Assembly: GCA_007119835.1 (NCBI GenBank) | Contig: SKOX01000322.1 | Coordinates: 1-6,968, forward strand | Direction of reading: 5' to 3' | Length of the DNA stretch: 6,968 bases | Source of the DNA: Paracoccaceae bacterium | GTDB lineage: Bacteria; Pseudomonadota; Alphaproteobacteria; Rhodobacterales; Rhodobacteraceae | Shown: positions 5,915 through 6,968 of the stretch, piece by piece | Position numbering within the stretch: the first letter of the stretch is position 1 | Layout: every line of letters starts with the position of its first letter | Program-made: the position numbers and the translations under genes | Notes under the pieces: model-generated | What the model saw: only the letters and a program-made list of their open reading frames with translations | Told to the model about the DNA's origin: nothing | Databases searched by the model: none

Positions 5915-6355
5915 ATGCCGCCGGCAGCCGGAACAGCAGACGCGGGCAAGCGCGGGCGGAGCGCCGCCTGGCTTCACGCAGGGAGCCTCAGGCCGACGCG
6001 GCAGCGTCTCGTGCTTGCGGAGCTTCTCGTTGGCGACGGCCGCGACCGCCACGTCACCGCCGAGAGCCTGCACGAAGCCGCGCAGGACATCGGCGCCTCG
6101 GTGTCGCTGGCGACGGTCTACAACACGCTGCGTGCCTTCTGCGACGCCGGCCTCCTCACCGAGGTGACGGTCGACGGCACCCGGTCCTATTTCGACACCC
6201 GCGTCGACGACCATCCCCACTATTACTGGGAGGAGGAGGGCCGCCTGTCGGACGCGCCGAACGACGCGGTGCAGCTCGTCGGCGAGCCGGTGGCGCCCGA
6301 AGGCGCCGAGGTCGCCCGCGTCGACGTCGTGATCCGGCTCCGCCGCCGGCGCTGA
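5915..6355 (+). CDS. irr: Irr, Fur-family iron response regulator
   Basis: Irr is the alphaproteobacterial Fur-family transcription factor that responds to haem rather than directly to iron and controls haem synthesis and iron-use genes. The protein has 146 residues. The winged-helix domain shows [14 protein letters not shown] (25-38), [13 protein letters not shown] (44-56) and [19 protein letters not shown] (63-81), then the wing [12 protein letters not shown] (84-95). DDHPHYYWE (98-106) corresponds to the His-rich haem/metal segment. In Bradyrhizobium Irr this is HHH; here it is HPH (H100, H102). There is no Cys-Pro haem regulatory motif in the N-terminus; the only cysteine is C76. The C-terminus ends [14 protein letters not shown], as usual. 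AAGGAGG at 5904-5910 precedes the ATG by 4 nt. It is divergent from the fab operon and convergent with the SH3 gene, with 25 nt between stops. A close alternative is another Fur-family member, but the sequence and neighbours favour Irr. Confidence 0.9.
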   Translation: MPPAAGTADAGKRGRSAAWLHAGSLRPTRQRLVLAELLVGDGRDRHVTAESLHEAAQDIGASVSLATVYNTLRAFCDAGLLTEVTVDGTRSYFDTRVDDHPHYYWEEEGRLSDAPNDAVQLVGEPVAPEGAEVARVDVVIRLRRRR

Positions 6356-6365
6356 CCGCGCCCGA

Positions 6366-6393
6366 TTACTCCACGCCCCGTTACTCCACGCCC
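6366..6393. repeat. 13-bp tandem direct repeat at the stop codon of the SH3 gene
   Basis: TTACTCCACGCCC occurs at 6366-6378 and again at 6381-6393, with a period of 15 bp. On the minus strand this duplicates the last codons and stop (GGC GTG GAG TAA) in the same frame, so a second in-frame stop lies 15 nt beyond the first. Confidence 0.85.
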
Positions 6394-6968
6394 GCTCCCT
6401 CCGCGCCCCACAGCGCCGCGCGCCGGGCCCAGCCGTCCCTGCCCCCGACCGTCACCCGGCACCACGCGCCGTCGCAGCGGTCGAGCCGCGCCACCACGCC
6501 CGGCTCGACATAGGCGCGGATCGCCGAGGTCTCGCTCGTCGTGACGTGCAGGGGCTCGAGCGTCCCGCCGGTGAAGACGACGGTGCGCACCCCCGTGAGC
6601 AGGCTGTGGTGCACCCAGCCGCTGGCGCCCTCGACGTCGCGGACCCGCCGCCAGTGGCCGTACTCGGCCGTGATCTGCAGCGGCCAGCCGCGGCGGACGA
6701 ACTGCCAGTCGACCCGGTGGCTGAGCGACGGCCCGCGGCGCGCATTCGCCGTCTCGGCCCGGAGCGAGACGTAGCGCGGCAGCGGCAGGCTCGTCACCGG
6801 CCCGCGCTTCGGCTCCTGGGCGACACCCGCCTCCGGCGCGATCTCACCAGCTTCACCGTCGGTGGCATGCAGCAGGACGAATCGAAGGTCGCGATCCTCC
6901 CGATGCAGGGCGATCAACCCCGCAGCGCCCATCACGTCGTCGTCGGGGTGCGCCACGGAGAAGAACAC
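6381..6968 (-). CDS. SH3-domain protein fused to an N-terminal PIG-L/LmbE fragment (open at window edge)
   Basis: The frame is open at the window end; the first codon, GTG, may be internal. Residues 1-48 look like the start of a PIG-L/LmbE deacetylase: FFSVAHPDDD (zinc-site AHPDD, H7, D9, D10), then LRFVLLHATDGEAGEI (28-43). The rest of that ~230-residue domain, including its later zinc histidine, is missing. From about residue 50 the protein becomes a bacterial SH3 protein. Module 1 runs 64-130 (LPRYVSLRAETANARRGPS, then WRRVRDVEGASGWVHHSLL). Module 2 runs about 137-187 (IRAYVEPGVVARLDRCDGAWCRV, ending GRDGWARRAALWG). Such two-module proteins are normally exported by a signal peptide, and VAQEPKRGP looks like the region just around a cleavage site. 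The signal peptide itself is replaced by the PIG-L piece. Composition changes at the same point. The SH3 assignment is fairly sure; whether the fusion is real is not. Confidence 0.6.
   Translation of the reverse strand: MFFSVAHPDDDVMGAAGLIALHREDRDLRFVLLHATDGEAGEIAPEAGVAQEPKRGPVTSLPLPRYVSLRAETANARRGPSLSHRVDWQFVRRGWPLQITAEYGHWRRVRDVEGASGWVHHSLLTGVRTVVFTGGTLEPLHVTTSETSAIRAYVEPGVVARLDRCDGAWCRVTVGGRDGWARRAALWGAEGAGVE
6815..6830. other. Compositional and domain junction inside the right-edge gene
   Basis: To the right of this point, 11 of 48 codons of the minus-strand frame end in A or T. To the left, only 3 of about 147 do. Overall GC is about 64% for 6841-6968 against about 76% for 6541-6660. 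The last A/T-ending codon is GGT at 6827-6825, coinciding with the change from PIG-L-like to SH3-type sequence. Confidence 0.65.

Noticed and set aside
1..6968. CRISPR array, tRNA, rRNA, insertion sequence, toxin-antitoxin or phage-defence genes
   Set aside because: No regularly spaced repeats, RNA-gene signatures, transposase or defence domains were seen. Apart from the right edge, the content is chromosomal housekeeping and stress genes.

Overview
The window is a high-GC segment (roughly 70% by eye, with third codon positions almost all G or C) of an alphaproteobacterial chromosome. The assignment rests on an Irr-type Fur regulator divergent from fabA-fabB-fabI (a common alphaproteobacterial arrangement), an Fe-type SodB, and two perfect matches to the EcfG general-stress promoter consensus. 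I cannot name a genus. Both window edges cut genes.

Layout. Left edge: the 5' end of a rarD-like EamA transporter gene (minus), divergent from a small PRC-barrel protein (plus) that has its own EcfG-type promoter and a likely hairpin terminator. Then sodB (minus), which also has a perfect EcfG-type promoter plus a possible housekeeping one. Next comes a tight five-gene minus-strand operon read right to left: fabA, fabB, fabI, a haloacid-dehalogenase-type HAD hydrolase and an alpha/beta hydrolase. Gaps and overlaps are a 25-nt gap, an 8-nt overlap, a 4-nt TTGA overlap and a 4-nt ATGA overlap. The operon ends in a GC-rich hairpin with a short T tract. The sodB EcfG promoter is physically embedded in that hairpin. 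irr (plus) diverges from fabA across a 221-bp regulatory region. At the right edge a minus-strand reading frame, open at the window end, joins the first ~48 residues of a PIG-L/LmbE deacetylase to a two-module bacterial SH3 protein.

How it fits together. fabA and fabB form the anaerobic-type unsaturated fatty acid branch and fabI is the enoyl-ACP reductase, so the operon supplies type II fatty acid synthesis. The two downstream hydrolases are translationally coupled to it but have no clear role in the pathway. Irr is an iron/haem-status regulator. The PRC-barrel protein and SodB look like members of the general stress response.

The two most notable observations are the paired EcfG-type promoters (one nested in a terminator) and the right-edge fusion. 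The fusion coincides with a sharp drop in GC at third codon positions (about 98% to about 77%), so it is either a recent recombination or an assembly chimera. I see no CRISPR, tRNA, rRNA or insertion sequence. No gene-free stretch exceeds 300 bases.
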